This document shows, piece by piece, positions 14,701-24,303 of a DNA stretch of 32,782 bases. A program made the position numbers and the translations under genes. The notes under the pieces were generated by a model. It made no database searches, was not told the DNA's origin, and was given only the letters and a program-made list of their open reading frames with translations. The first letter of the stretch is position 1. Every line of letters starts with the position of its first letter. Source of the stretch: an uncultured Eubacteriales bacterium (lineage in GTDB: Bacteria > Bacillota > Clostridia > Oscillospirales > Acutalibacteraceae); contig OMWP01000025.1 in NCBI GenBank assembly GCA_900314795.1, forward strand, positions 1 to 32,782, read 5' to 3'.

Positions 14701-14750
14701 GTCATTGCGAGGTTCGGCACTATCGCCGAACCGTGGCAATCTTAACCGAT
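14701..14750. repeat. Dispersed palindromic repeat, copy 2 (GTCATTGCGAGG type)
   Basis: Starts GTCATTGCGAGG and ends GGCAATCTTAACCGAT, as in copy 1 (1729-1775). The inner stem is GGTTCGGC/GCCGAACC instead of GGCTGAT/ATCAGCC. The outer ATTGC/GCAAT pairing is kept. It sits in the leader of ruvC, between the predicted promoter and the start codon. Confidence 0.75.
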
Positions 14751-14813
14751 TATGAGAGAGGTATATTCTTTCTCAAACATTCGAATGCGTATTCATTACA
14801 AGGAGTTGAGCTT

Positions 14814-15323
14814 TTGGTTATCCTCGGTATCGATCCCGGTTATGCGATCGTCGGGTGGGGTGTAATTGAATATAAAGGCACCTCGCACCGTCCCGTCGCG
14901 TTCGGCGCGATCACGACCGAGGCGCATACGGATTTCAACATTCGTCTCAAGCAGATCTATGACGATACCGTTGAGCTGATCGGGCATGCTAAGCCCGATG
15001 TGATGTCGATTGAAAAGCTCTATTTCAATACCAATACCACTACAGCCATCCAGGTGGCGCAGGCGCGCGGCGTGATCCTATTAGCCGCAGAGCAGGCGCA
15101 TATCCCTGTTTATGAATACACACCCCTGCAGGTCAAGACCGCTGTGACAGGCTACGGCAGGGCACATAAACCGCAGGTCATGGAGATGACTCGCAGACTG
15201 CTGCATCTCAAAGAAGTGCCCAAGCCCGATGATACCGCCGACGCGCTTGCGCTCGCGATCACACATACGCAGGCGGCCGGTACGACCCTGCGCAATACGA
15301 TGATGAAACGAGGAATCAAATAA
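14814..15323 (+). CDS. ruvC: RuvC Holliday junction endonuclease
   Basis: A protein of 169 residues, normal for RuvC. VILGIDPGYAIVGWGV holds the first catalytic Asp (Asp7), MSIEKLYF the catalytic Glu, and PDDTADALALAITH the C-terminal acidic pair. RuvC cuts four-way DNA junctions made by recombination. The start is taken as TTG at 14814, because AAGGAG lies 8 bp upstream and the protein then begins exactly at the family start. The in-frame region back to 14733 overlaps the dispersed repeat and is unlike RuvC. The stop overlaps the ruvA start by one base. Confidence 0.93.
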   Translation: MVILGIDPGYAIVGWGVIEYKGTSHRPVAFGAITTEAHTDFNIRLKQIYDDTVELIGHAKPDVMSIEKLYFNTNTTTAIQVAQARGVILLAAEQAHIPVYEYTPLQVKTAVTGYGRAHKPQVMEMTRRLLHLKEVPKPDDTADALALAITHTQAAGTTLRNTMMKRGIK

Positions 15324-15913
15324 TGATATATTCCGTCAGAGGTAACCTGATTTTGATGGACGCGGGCTTCGCTGTAGTCGAATGCGGCGGCGTCGGTTAT
15401 CGGGTACAGACCTCGATCACGACCCAAAAACAGCTCAAGCTGAATACCGAGACCATGCTCTATACCTACATGAATGTCCGTGAGGACGCGATGGAGCTTT
15501 ACGGATTCGCTTCCAAGGGCGAGTTATCTACCTTCAAGATGTTGATCGGTATCACCGGCGTCGGCCCTAAGGTGGCGCTGGCGATTTTGTCAGATCTTAC
15601 GAGTGAGCAGATCGCGATGTGCGTTTCCTCGGGCGACAGTAAGACCTTGACACGTGCCAACGGCGTCGGACCCAAGCTCGCCCAGCGTATCGTCCTCGAG
15701 CTGAAGGATAAGATCAAAGGTGTGGTCGATACAGCAGGCTTTGATGTTAGCAAGGGCAGTGTGATTACCGATACAGGCAATGTACCGAAGGCGGTCGCGG
15801 CACTTGCGGTGCTGGGCTATTCCGCCGCCGACGTCACACCGATCCTGTCTAAGCTTGACCCGAGTATGTCGGTCGAAGCGATGATAGCGGCGACCTTAAA
15901 GCAGATGGCATAA
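15323..15913 (+). CDS. ruvA: RuvA Holliday junction DNA-binding subunit
   Basis: A 196-residue protein with the RuvA layout. It has an N-terminal OB-fold ([10 protein letters not shown] at the start), two helix-hairpin-helix motifs ([13 protein letters not shown] and [20 protein letters not shown]) and a C-terminal domain III ([15 protein letters not shown]) that contacts RuvB. It forms tetramers on Holliday junctions and targets the RuvB motor. It overlaps ruvC by one base and is followed by ruvB after 64 bp. Confidence 0.95.
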   Translation: MIYSVRGNLILMDAGFAVVECGGVGYRVQTSITTQKQLKLNTETMLYTYMNVREDAMELYGFASKGELSTFKMLIGITGVGPKVALAILSDLTSEQIAMCVSSGDSKTLTRANGVGPKLAQRIVLELKDKIKGVVDTAGFDVSKGSVITDTGNVPKAVAALAVLGYSAADVTPILSKLDPSMSVEAMIAATLKQMA

Positions 15914-15977
15914 TTGCATAGGGGAGGAGTTGATCCTCCCGATCAATTTGAATCACTTTTTCGAAAGGATCAGTGTC

Positions 15978-17042
15978 ATGGATTATAACACGGATTTTGA
16001 GATGGATTTTGAGGATCGTATCATGGATACCTCCGAGATCCCATCCGACGCGATCGATTCGGATAACCCTCTGCGACCGAAAACGCTGGAGGATTATATC
16101 GGTCAGGATAAAGCAAAAGAGAATTTGAGAATATTTATTGAGGCGGCAAAAAAGCGCGGCGAGTCACTTGACCATGTGCTGTTATACGGCCCTCCCGGAC
16201 TGGGTAAGACGACGCTCTCGGGTATCATCGCCAATGAAATGGGCGTGAATATCCGCATCACCTCGGGTCCTGCCATCGAAAAGCCCGGTGATCTGGCGGC
16301 GTTGCTCACCAACCTGAACCCCGGCGATGTGCTGTTCATCGATGAGATCCACCGCCTGTCACGATCTGTTGAAGAAATCCTCTATCCGTCGATGGAGGAC
16401 TTCGCCATTGATATTATCACGGGCAAGGGACAGATGGCGGCGTCCTATCATCTACCGCTGCCGAAGTTTACTTTAGTCGGCGCGACGACGAGAGCGGGTC
16501 AGCTGACCGCACCCTTGCGCGATCGCTTCGGTGTGGTATTGCGGCTCGAAATGTATACGCCCGAGGAACTGGCGAAGATCATCACCCGCTCCGCAGGGAT
16601 CTTAGATATCAAGATCGATGAAGAAGGCGCTTTGGAGCTCGCTTCCCGATCCCGCGGGACACCGCGTATCGCTAATCGTTTGTTGAAGCGCGTGCGCGAT
16701 TTTTCCGAGGTCATGTCCGACGGTGTGATTACATTAGATGTAGCGCAGACGGCACTCGACAGACTGGAGATCGACGAGCTGGGTCTGGATCAGAACGACA
16801 GGCGCATGCTCGAGGCGATGATCAAGTACTATCGCGGCGGCCCCGTCGGACTGGAAACGCTGGCGGCAGCGATTGGTGAAGAAGCCGTGACTATCGAGGA
16901 CGTTTATGAACCGTATCTGATGCAGATCGGCTTTTTGTCCCGTACACCGCGCGGACGCTGTGTCACCGCGGCGGCGTATGAGCACCTCGGCTACAAGGTT
17001 CCTGCCAACACCGCGGCGGCACAAGGCAGTTTATTTGATTAA
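15978..17042 (+). CDS. ruvB: RuvB branch-migration ATPase
   Basis: A 354-residue AAA+ protein. It begins with the family start [19 protein letters not shown] after a 35-residue acidic extension. Walker A is GPPGLGKTT, Walker [10 protein letters not shown], sensor [10 protein letters not shown] and the arginine finger region APLRDRFG. The C-terminal winged helix contains [16 protein letters not shown] and [12 protein letters not shown]. It drives branch migration with RuvA. The ATG at 15978 follows AAAGGA at 8 bp; an upstream in-frame extension to 15930 has no ribosome binding site. The 35-residue N-terminus is slightly long for the family. Confidence 0.95.
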   Translation: MDYNTDFEMDFEDRIMDTSEIPSDAIDSDNPLRPKTLEDYIGQDKAKENLRIFIEAAKKRGESLDHVLLYGPPGLGKTTLSGIIANEMGVNIRITSGPAIEKPGDLAALLTNLNPGDVLFIDEIHRLSRSVEEILYPSMEDFAIDIITGKGQMAASYHLPLPKFTLVGATTRAGQLTAPLRDRFGVVLRLEMYTPEELAKIITRSAGILDIKIDEEGALELASRSRGTPRIANRLLKRVRDFSEVMSDGVITLDVAQTALDRLEIDELGLDQNDRRMLEAMIKYYRGGPVGLETLAAAIGEEAVTIEDVYEPYLMQIGFLSRTPRGRCVTAAAYEHLGYKVPANTAAAQGSLFD

Positions 17043-17068
17043 AGATTGTCAAAAAGAGAGAAACTAAT

Positions 17069-17932
17069 ATGCGTAAAACAATCGATTGGAGCGATTATGA
17101 GCTCATAGATTCCTCCCGCGGCGAGCGCTTAGAGCGCTGGGGCGACGTCATCCTGATTCGTCCCGATCCGCAGGTCATCTGGAACACCGAGCGCAAAAAC
17201 CCGCTCTGGCATAACGCTCACGCCCGCTACATCCGCTCACATACGGGCGGCGGTAAGTGGCAGATGTTCAAAAAAGTTCCCGCCTCCTGGCAGGTCAAAT
17301 ACAGAGATCTGGTGTTCAACGTCAAGCCAATGGGCTTCAAGCACACCGGCGTCTTTCCCGAGCAGGCAGTCAATTGGGATTTTGCGGGGGATATCATCCG
17401 TAAATCCGATCGCCGGCTCAATGTCCTCAACCTCTTTGGTTACACAGGCTGTGCGACGATCGCGTGCCTTCATGCGGGCGCAAAGGTCTGTCATGTTGAC
17501 GCGGCAAAGGGTATGGTCAACTGGGCAAAGGAAAACGCGATCTCTTCCCGTGTCGCCGATCAGCCTGTACGTTGGATCGTCGACGACTGCGCAAAGTTCG
17601 TTGCCCGTGAGATTCGTCGCGGACACAAGTACCATGGTATCATCATGGATCCTCCTTCCTACGGACGCGGTCCGAACGGTGAGATCTGGAAGCTCGAGGA
17701 GCGTATCTATGAATTTGTAGAGCTGTGCTCGGGCGTGCTTGCAGATGACGCCGAGTTTGTAATTTTGAATTCTTACACTACGGGGTTATCTCCCTCGGTG
17801 ATGGAATATATTTTGGGAACGGTCATCAAAAGCCGATTCGGCGGTACTGTATCATCCGATGAAATCGGACTGGACGTTACCGAGTCGGGCTTGACTCTTC
17901 CTTGCGGTTCTACCGCGATATGGCGCAGATGA
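17069..17932 (+). CDS. SAM-dependent methyltransferase (RlmI/RlmK-like)
   Basis: A 287-residue class I methyltransferase. The SAM-binding motif is NVLNLFGYTGCATIACLHAG, the acidic end of the second strand HVDAAKGMVNWAKEN, and the catalytic motif IIMDPPSYGRG. This catalytic motif is typical of RlmI/K-type enzymes that methylate cytosine or guanine in 23S rRNA. The N-terminal part (about 1-100) is a conserved accessory region without a recognisable PUA domain. It follows ruvB by 26 bp and is probably in the same transcript. The exact target base cannot be given. Confidence 0.8.
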   Translation: MRKTIDWSDYELIDSSRGERLERWGDVILIRPDPQVIWNTERKNPLWHNAHARYIRSHTGGGKWQMFKKVPASWQVKYRDLVFNVKPMGFKHTGVFPEQAVNWDFAGDIIRKSDRRLNVLNLFGYTGCATIACLHAGAKVCHVDAAKGMVNWAKENAISSRVADQPVRWIVDDCAKFVAREIRRGHKYHGIIMDPPSYGRGPNGEIWKLEERIYEFVELCSGVLADDAEFVILNSYTTGLSPSVMEYILGTVIKSRFGGTVSSDEIGLDVTESGLTLPCGSTAIWRR

Positions 17933-17988
17933 TTTGATTTCCTGTATATGTTGAATTCAAATCATACTGTTGGTTATTTGGAGAGTAT

Positions 17989-18840
17989 ATGGATTATATT
18001 TCTGTACAAAATGTTACATTTCAATATGAATCGCAGGATGACACCGAAACTGTATCGAAAAAGCAGGTGCTTAACGATATCAGCTTAGAGATCAAAAAGG
18101 GTGAATTTGTCGCGATTCTCGGGCATAACGGATCGGGTAAAAGCACAATTGCAAAGCACCTGAATGCGATGCTGCTGCCCTCTTCGGGCAAGGTTTTCAT
18201 CGACGGCATGGATACAGCTGATGAAAAGCTCACCTATGATATTCGCCGCAAGGTCGGTTTGGTGCTACAAAACCCCGATAACCAGTTGGTCGCGAGTATT
18301 GTCGAGGAGGATGTCGCGTTCGGCCCCGAGAACCTTGGGATCCCGTCCGACGAGATCCGTGAGAGAGTTGATGAAGCGCTCAAAGCAGTCGATATGGCTG
18401 ACTATCGCCTCCACGCGCCGCATAAGCTCAGCGGCGGTCAGAAGCAGCGTGTCGCGATCGCGGGCATCATCGCCATGAAACCCGATTGCATCGTACTCGA
18501 TGAACCGACCGCAATGCTCGACCCCAAGGGCAGGCAGGAGGTCATGGACACCATCCTTAAGCTCAACCGCGAGAATGGCATCACTATCGTGATGATCACG
18601 CATTATATGGAAGAAGCGGTGCTTGCCGACAAGGTCTATGTGATCGATAACGGAAAAATGCTTACCTCGGGTATACCGCGTGAGGTGTTCTCACAGGTAG
18701 AATTGCTCAAAAAGCACCGTTTGGATGTTCCTCAGGCTACGGAGCTTTGCCATAAGCTGCGCGCCTGCGGCGTAGAGATCAAAGAACTTCCCTTGACCGA
18801 GGAAGAATGCACCTCCATGCTCAAGGAGGTGCTCCGATGA
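17989..18840 (+). CDS. ecfA1: EcfA1: ATPase of the ECF vitamin transporter
   Basis: A 283-residue ABC ATPase. Walker A is GHNGSGKST, the Q-loop region LVLQNPDNQLV, the signature LSGGQKQR, Walker B CIVLDEPT and the H-switch VMITHYMEEA. The Q-loop and PDNQLVA pieces are typical of the EcfA1 (CbiO) subgroup. It pairs with EcfA2 and EcfT to power several substrate-binding S components such as FolT (873-1427). GGAGAG is the ribosome binding site. Its last bases overlap the ecfA2 start by 4 bp. Confidence 0.93.
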   Translation: MDYISVQNVTFQYESQDDTETVSKKQVLNDISLEIKKGEFVAILGHNGSGKSTIAKHLNAMLLPSSGKVFIDGMDTADEKLTYDIRRKVGLVLQNPDNQLVASIVEEDVAFGPENLGIPSDEIRERVDEALKAVDMADYRLHAPHKLSGGQKQRVAIAGIIAMKPDCIVLDEPTAMLDPKGRQEVMDTILKLNRENGITIVMITHYMEEAVLADKVYVIDNGKMLTSGIPREVFSQVELLKKHRLDVPQATELCHKLRACGVEIKELPLTEEECTSMLKEVLR

Positions 18841-19700
18841 GTTTACTCAGCGTTAAGGATGTTTCCTTTGTCTATTCACAGAAAACGCCGTTTCAGCATA
18901 CGGCGGTCGAGAATGTCAGCTTTGATGTGGATCAAGGCGATTTCATCGGCATCATTGGGCATACCGGTTCCGGTAAATCCACACTGGTGCAGATGCTCAA
19001 CGGCTTGTTGAAGCCCACATCCGGTTCCATCACACTGGATGGGATCAATATTTGGGATAAGCCCAAGGAGATCAGAAAGATCCGATTCAGGGTCGGTCTG
19101 GTGTTCCAGTATCCCGAATATCAGTTGTTTGAGGAAACAGTCGAAAAAGATATCTCCTTCGGTCCGATGAATATGGGATTGAGTGAAGAAGAAATAAAAG
19201 AGCGCGTACACAAAGCCGCTCAGTTTGTCGGATTAGACACCGAACTCCTGCAAAAATCTCCGTTCGATCTGTCCGGCGGTGAAAAGCGCCGTGCCGCGAT
19301 CGCCGGTGTGATCGCGATGGATCCCGATATCCTGATCCTCGACGAACCCTGTGCGGGGCTGGATCCCTTGGGTAGGGATGTTCTTCTTGCCCAGATCTAC
19401 CGCTATCATCAACAGCGTGGCAATACCGTATTGCTGGTATCCCATTCTATGGAGGATGTCGCGGCAGTATGTGACAAGGCGCTGGTGATGAATCGCTCTC
19501 ACCTCGAGATGTACGACACCTGTGATCGTATCTTCTCACAGGGGGATCGTTTGGCGACAATGGGACTGCGTGTACCGCAGATCACCGCGATCGTTGATGA
19601 TCTGATCGCGGCGGGATTTCCGCTCAATCAAGGTACGCTCACGGTCGAGAATGCCGTTCACGATATCACGGAGTATCTGAAAAAGGAGGGGCGTCTATGA
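18837..19700 (+). CDS. ecfA2: EcfA2: second ATPase of the ECF vitamin transporter
   Basis: A 287-residue ABC ATPase. Walker A is GHTGSGKST, the Q-loop region LVFQYPEYQLFEETV (typical for EcfA2), the signature LSGGEKRR, Walker B LILDEPCAGLDP and the H-switch LVSHSMEDVA. The ATG at 18837 overlaps the ecfA1 stop (ATGA), and AAGGAGG lies inside the end of ecfA1, so translation is coupled. A longer frame starting at 18807 is not needed. It forms the asymmetric ATPase pair with EcfA1. Confidence 0.93.
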   Translation: MSLLSVKDVSFVYSQKTPFQHTAVENVSFDVDQGDFIGIIGHTGSGKSTLVQMLNGLLKPTSGSITLDGINIWDKPKEIRKIRFRVGLVFQYPEYQLFEETVEKDISFGPMNMGLSEEEIKERVHKAAQFVGLDTELLQKSPFDLSGGEKRRAAIAGVIAMDPDILILDEPCAGLDPLGRDVLLAQIYRYHQQRGNTVLLVSHSMEDVAAVCDKALVMNRSHLEMYDTCDRIFSQGDRLATMGLRVPQITAIVDDLIAAGFPLNQGTLTVENAVHDITEYLKKEGRL

Positions 19701-20506
19701 GAGATATTACCCTCGGACAGTACTTTCCCGCGGACTCGGTGATCCATCGGCTTGATCCGCGTGTCAAGATACTCAGTTTGATTGCTTACATCGTACTGGT
19801 TTTCTGTACGTTCAATTTTATTTCATTGGCATTTATGGCGGCAGTCGTTCTTTTGATCGTATTGCTGTCGAAGGTGCCGCTGAAGATGTATCTCAAAAGC
19901 CTCAAGGTGATCATCGTCATCGTGATCATCACCTCGCTCTTGAATCTGTTCTACGGAACAGGTGAGCCGATTTTTCAATGGGGCTTTATCAAGGTTACAT
20001 GGGCGGGTATCCATAATGCGATATTCGTTTGTGTGCGCATCATCTGCTTGATCCTGTGCAGTTCCGTGTTGACGTTTACCACATCGCCGACGGATCTGAC
20101 AGATGCGCTCGAGCGATTGATGAAGCCGCTGACGATTTTTCATGTCAAGGTGCATGAGATCGCGATGATGATGACGATCGCGCTTCGCTTTGTGCCGACC
20201 TTGCTCGAAGAAACCGACAAGATCATGGCGGCGCAAAAGGCACGAGGCGCTGATATGGAAAGCGGCAATCTGATACAACGAGTCAAAGCATTAGTCCCGA
20301 TCTTGGTACCGCTGTTTGTATCGGCTTTTCGACGCGCCTATGAACTGGCGGTCGCGATGGAATGTCGCTGTTACCGCGGCGGAGAGGGACGTACCCGCAT
20401 GAAACAGCTCCACCTTGCCAAGCACGATTATATCAGCATCGTGTTTACGCTGTTGGTGATCGCGGGCGTTATTTTGATGAATATATTTTTGAAATTCACT
20501 GTATGA
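19697..20506 (+). CDS. ecfT: EcfT: transmembrane coupling subunit
   Basis: A 269-residue membrane protein. It starts LGQYFPADSVIHRLDPRVKI, typical of EcfT, and has about six hydrophobic segments. It carries two conserved Ala-Arg-Gly-like coupling helices (AQKARGAD and AMECRCYRG) that contact the ATPases. It couples ATP hydrolysis to toppling of the S component. The start overlaps the ecfA2 stop and its own stop overlaps the truA start, each by 4 bp. Confidence 0.93.
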   Translation: MRDITLGQYFPADSVIHRLDPRVKILSLIAYIVLVFCTFNFISLAFMAAVVLLIVLLSKVPLKMYLKSLKVIIVIVIITSLLNLFYGTGEPIFQWGFIKVTWAGIHNAIFVCVRIICLILCSSVLTFTTSPTDLTDALERLMKPLTIFHVKVHEIAMMMTIALRFVPTLLEETDKIMAAQKARGADMESGNLIQRVKALVPILVPLFVSAFRRAYELAVAMECRCYRGGEGRTRMKQLHLAKHDYISIVFTLLVIAGVILMNIFLKFTV

Positions 20507-21243
20507 GAAATTTACTTTTGACTTTATCCTATTGCGGAAAGAATCTGCACGGCTGGCAGATACAGGACAACGCTTTGACTGTGCAAGAGGTCTTTCAAAA
20601 CGCGCTGTACCAAATCATTCATGAACGTCCCGATATCAAGGGCTGTTCACGAACCGACAGCGGCGTTCACGCCAATATGTATTGCGTTTCGATGAAGATC
20701 GCGCATCCCATCACCGAGGATCACCTGATGATGGCGATGAATCGTTATCTTTCCGATGATGTTGCGGTCACCGATGTTCGACAGGTGCCCGACGACTTCC
20801 ATGCGCGTTATTCCTGTAAAGGAAAGGAATATGTTTATAAGGTATGGAACAGCCGTGTGCGCAATCCTTTTCTGCAGGATCTGGCGCTGCATTATCGCTA
20901 TGAGATGGATATCGACAAGATGAATCGTGAAGCGCAGGCTTTTGTCGGCACGCATGACTTCACCTCTTTCTGCACGCTGGATAAGCGAGAAAAAGGAGAT
21001 TTTACTCGTACAGTAAAGTATTTTAATATCAAAAGAGAGGGCGATCTCGTTACCTTTACGGTAGCGGCGGACGGCTTTCTCTATAACATGGTTCGCATCA
21101 TGGTGGGCACACTGCTGGCGATGAATAACGGCAGGATCGAATTTGGCACGCTTCCTCGGATCATTGAGGGCGAAAACCGTAAGCTCGCCGGACCGACCGC
21201 GCCTTCATGCGGATTGTATTTGAACAAAGTATTTTATCAGTGA
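20503..21243 (+). CDS. truA: TruA: tRNA pseudouridine(38-40) synthase
   Basis: A 246-residue protein. It starts RNLLLTLSYCGKNLHGWQ, and the catalytic Asp52 lies in GCSRTDSGVHA. GFLYNMVRIMVGTLL is the typical C-terminal motif. TruA makes pseudouridine at positions 38-40 of the tRNA anticodon arm. The start is the ATG at 20503, overlapping the ecfT stop; an ORF extending back to 20362 in this frame is only a shadow of ecfT. The ecfA1-ecfA2-ecfT-truA order is a well-known conserved Firmicutes cluster. Confidence 0.93.
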   Translation: MRNLLLTLSYCGKNLHGWQIQDNALTVQEVFQNALYQIIHERPDIKGCSRTDSGVHANMYCVSMKIAHPITEDHLMMAMNRYLSDDVAVTDVRQVPDDFHARYSCKGKEYVYKVWNSRVRNPFLQDLALHYRYEMDIDKMNREAQAFVGTHDFTSFCTLDKREKGDFTRTVKYFNIKREGDLVTFTVAADGFLYNMVRIMVGTLLAMNNGRIEFGTLPRIIEGENRKLAGPTAPSCGLYLNKVFYQ

Positions 21244-21278
21244 TATCAGTCAATAATAAACCTGAATCGGGTGAAAAT

Positions 21279-22832
21279 ATGGATGAAAAAGGAAGACGCT
21301 TTGCCGATGATGAAAAGATCATCGATTTCAAAGACCCGGAACAAGATACAGCGGTCGAAGAAAACGCAAAGCATAAGCAAGATAAAAGATTAAAAGATAA
21401 AAACGCAAAAAAGCTGCAAAAGCTCTTGAAGAAGCAAAAGAGAAAAGAATTGCGCGCTCGAAAAAAATTCCCGGATGAAGAAGATCTCGAGGATGAAAAA
21501 ATCGATGAGTCCGCGCAAGAAGAGCCATCCGAGAAGATTCCTGACAATGAACCTTCCGAAGATGATACTGCGGATGTCGAGAGCGATAGGGAAGAGGATC
21601 AAGAAGAGAGTGACGAAGAAGCGGATGAGCAGGAACTTCCCGCTGAAAAACATTCTTTCGGGCACGTTAAGCAGGATCCTCCTGCTGCCAAAAAGAAGTT
21701 TCCTGTCAAAAGGATCATAGCAGTAGCTGTGATCGTCGTGCTGCTGTTCTCTGTTGTATTCTTTGCTTTCAATGCCGATAGATTCTCTCTGCATAATATT
21801 TCCAATTTCTTTAAGTATGGGGTGTTCAATCAGCAGAGTGAAGAAAAGTTCCCTTTGGATATCAAGGGAGAACGTGTCAACGCCGGAAATTTTGATTGTA
21901 TCGGTCAGGATATCTGCTACGCTTCCGATACCAAGACGAAGCTGCTCAATAATTACGGCAGGGCACTTTATACCGAACAGCATGCTTTTATCAATCCGGT
22001 GATGACAGTCAGCGATAAAGGTGCGCTTGTGTATAACCTCGGCGGTACCGGCTATCAGCTGATCGATAAAGAAGGCAATGTTTACAGCGCCGAGTCTAAG
22101 GATAACCTTTTGACAGCAGATGTCAATAATAACGGAACATATGCGCTGGTGACGCAGAGCAGCGGCTATCTGTCAAAGCTTTATGTCTATAACGAGAACT
22201 CTGAACAGATTTTTGCATATTCATTCGCTGATTATTATGTTACCTCCGTTTCGCTGAATTCCTCCGGAACCAAGGCTGTGGTAGCGGGACTTTCGGCTTT
22301 GAACGGCTCTGAAACAGCAGCCCTGTATGTGCTTGATTTTACGCAGGAAAAGCCGCTGCAGGTCAAAGAAATCGAAAATGATATTCTGTATAAGGTAGAA
22401 TATCTCAGTGATAAGTATGCCTGTGCGATCGGAAAGAATGCTTCCTATGTTTTGAACACCGGCAAGGATGGTGATCTTCAGACAAAATCGTATGAAGGAC
22501 GTAATTTAACGGCATTTGATATCAACGATGATACCAACACCTACACGGTATCTCTTTCCGGATCGGGTGACGGCAGAAACTGTGATATACTGTCCTATTC
22601 CGTTAACGGAGATGATGTAAAATCGTTTTCTGTTGATAAAAAAATCATTAATCTATCTACATACAAGGGCAGAGTTGCGCTGTTGAGCGGCGATTCGGTC
22701 ATGCTGTATTCCAAAGACGGTAAATCGTTATCGGAAAAAGAACTGAATTCCGACCCGCACTCCGTCGTGATGTACACTTCTTCCGACGCTTATATCCTCT
22801 GTACGGGATATATCGATTCCGTCGCTCTGTGA
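21279..22832 (+). CDS. DUF5711-family membrane-anchored protein with extracellular propeller-like domain
   Basis: A 517-residue protein. The first 140 residues are extremely charged and probably cytoplasmic. They start with a Lys-rich stretch (about 30-65) and then become very acidic (about 66-120). One membrane helix follows (about 144-163). The remaining 350 residues look like repeated beta-strand units (for example YVTSVSLNSSGTKAVVAGLS), as in a beta-propeller, and resemble DUF5711 proteins of Ruminococcaceae. The function is unknown. The start at 21279 is chosen over an in-frame upstream one that lies inside truA. Its stop overlaps the next gene region, so it is coupled with cvpA-like. 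Confidence 0.7.
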   Translation: MDEKGRRFADDEKIIDFKDPEQDTAVEENAKHKQDKRLKDKNAKKLQKLLKKQKRKELRARKKFPDEEDLEDEKIDESAQEEPSEKIPDNEPSEDDTADVESDREEDQEESDEEADEQELPAEKHSFGHVKQDPPAAKKKFPVKRIIAVAVIVVLLFSVVFFAFNADRFSLHNISNFFKYGVFNQQSEEKFPLDIKGERVNAGNFDCIGQDICYASDTKTKLLNNYGRALYTEQHAFINPVMTVSDKGALVYNLGGTGYQLIDKEGNVYSAESKDNLLTADVNNNGTYALVTQSSGYLSKLYVYNENSEQIFAYSFADYYVTSVSLNSSGTKAVVAGLSALNGSETAALYVLDFTQEKPLQVKEIENDILYKVEYLSDKYACAIGKNASYVLNTGKDGDLQTKSYEGRNLTAFDINDDTNTYTVSLSGSGDGRNCDILSYSVNGDDVKSFSVDKKIINLSTYKGRVALLSGDSVMLYSKDGKSLSEKELNSDPHSVVMYTSSDAYILCTGYIDSVAL

Positions 22833-22840
22833 GGTATTAT

Positions 22841-23539
22841 ATGATATTTGATTTGATTGTTGTTTTGATATTTGTCGGATTGATCGCGTTGAATGTTTAC
22901 CGCGGAGCCGCCAGATCGCTTGCTCGTTTCATAGCGAGTCTGATCTCGTATTTATCTGCTACTGCGATCGGACAGTGGTTATCCTTGCTGTCTTATAACG
23001 CTATCGTAAAACCCGCGATGGAAAAAGCTGTTACCAATGCGGTAAACGGTGTCACCAATGAAGCCGCCGACAGTATCGTATCGGCTCTTCCGACTTGGCT
23101 GACGGGTTTAACAAATCTGAAGGCGGAGGATCTCACCAACGCGCTGTCCGAACCTATTTCGAATGCCACTGACACGATCACCGGGGCTGTTAATACCGCT
23201 GTCAAGCCTGTTGCCTGCGGTATATTGACTTTCTTTATCACGATCATGGTATTTTTGCTTTTTATGCTGATTTTGCAAAAGATCCTGGTAAGACCGTTGG
23301 CTCGTTTGTTCCGATTCCCGGTTTTGAATGTGGTCAATCGCGTCGGCGGAGCGGTGATCGGTTTGATCGACGCCATTTTGCTTGTCTGCATGGCCGCATA
23401 TCTGATAAAGCTTGTTCTGGTCAATGTCGGATCAAATTCTTCTTGGTTCAATGAGACCACAATTAACAATTCCTTCATATTCAAACACTTCTATAGTGGT
23501 AATATATTTACATGGATCGGTTCTTTGATCTCAAAATAA
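22841..23539 (+). CDS. CvpA-family membrane protein
   Basis: A 232-residue protein with an N-terminal hydrophobic region (MIFDLIVVLIFVGLIALNVY) and the small-residue-rich segment RGAARSLARFIASLISYLSA, as in CvpA proteins. It has two more hydrophobic segments near 130-155 and 170-200. CvpA proteins are linked with envelope integrity in several bacteria, but their molecular role is unclear. The middle part (about 50-125) is Ala/Asn/Thr-rich and probably outside the membrane. The ATG at 22841 with GAGG upstream is preferred; a GTG at 22829 overlapping the previous stop is the alternative. Confidence 0.75.
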   Translation: MIFDLIVVLIFVGLIALNVYRGAARSLARFIASLISYLSATAIGQWLSLLSYNAIVKPAMEKAVTNAVNGVTNEAADSIVSALPTWLTGLTNLKAEDLTNALSEPISNATDTITGAVNTAVKPVACGILTFFITIMVFLLFMLILQKILVRPLARLFRFPVLNVVNRVGGAVIGLIDAILLVCMAAYLIKLVLVNVGSNSSWFNETTINNSFIFKHFYSGNIFTWIGSLISK

Positions 23540-23637
23540 GCGCACAAGTTGCGGTTGTAACAAATGATCTGTTTCATGGATTTGATTCATAGTCATAAGG
23601 TAAGGTAAACTCAATGGATGTATTTGAGGAAAGAGAA

Positions 23638-24291
23638 ATGAGTAACGAAAAGAAAAACGAGGTCATCAGCAAAGATTTGATGACTATACCTAATGCGATT
23701 TCGTTTTTCAGAATCATACTGATCACACCGTTTGTCGCATTATTCATCGTCGGAAGGTATCTCACAAACGATTACACACCTGCTATCGTCGTTCTGGTGA
23801 TCTCCGGTATTTCTGACTTTTTCGATGGTTTTATCGCACGCAAGTTCCATCAGGAATCCGAGCTGGGCAAGGTGCTTGATCCGTTGGCGGATAAACTGAC
23901 GCTGATCGCGGTCGGCGTTTGTCTGATCTGTATTGAGCCGTATGTTCTTCCTTTGATGATCATTATGGTCGTCAAGGATATCCTGATGATCATCGGCGGT
24001 ACGGTCATCATCAATCAGGGCATTATCCCGCCTAAGTCGTCATGGTACGGAAAAATCAGCACCTTCATGTTCTATGTTTCTGTCGTACTGGTTGTATCGA
24101 TGGCAATCTTTGGTTTTCGGAACGAGCCCCTTTCATTAACGATCCTCGGCGTGACAGCCGGCATGATGATTTTTGCATTGGTCAATTATGCGATCATCTT
24201 TTTCAGAATACAGAAGCAACAGAAGGAAAAGAAGAAGAATAAAGAAGCTTCATCCCCTTCTGTACAGGCTTCGATCACTACTAAAAAGTAA
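23638..24291 (+). CDS. pgsA: CDP-alcohol phosphatidyltransferase (PgsA-like)
   Basis: A 217-residue membrane enzyme. The complete CDP-alcohol phosphotransferase motif is visible in SDFFDGFIARKF and GKVLDPLADK (D-x2-DG-x2-AR, then G-x3-D-x3-D). The family makes phosphatidylglycerol phosphate from CDP-diacylglycerol and glycerol 3-phosphate, the first step to phosphatidylglycerol and cardiolipin. The start at 23638 follows GAGGAAAG; an upstream ATG at 23614 would add eight residues and has a weaker site. The C-terminal 25 residues are Lys- and Ser-rich. Related enzymes of the same fold cannot be excluded. Confidence 0.85.
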   Translation: MSNEKKNEVISKDLMTIPNAISFFRIILITPFVALFIVGRYLTNDYTPAIVVLVISGISDFFDGFIARKFHQESELGKVLDPLADKLTLIAVGVCLICIEPYVLPLMIIMVVKDILMIIGGTVIINQGIIPPKSSWYGKISTFMFYVSVVLVVSMAIFGFRNEPLSLTILGVTAGMMIFALVNYAIIFFRIQKQQKEKKKNKEASSPSVQASITTKK

Positions 24292-24303
24292 AGGAGAAGG
24301 CAT

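Noticed and set aside
14733-14813. Longer N-terminus for RuvC starting at 14733
   Set aside because: The extra codons overlap the dispersed repeat, RuvC proteins begin at VILGIDPG, and a good ribosome binding site points to TTG 14814.
20362-20502. Extended start for TruA inside ecfT
   Set aside because: The ATG at 20503 overlaps the ecfT stop in the usual coupled way and gives the normal TruA start.
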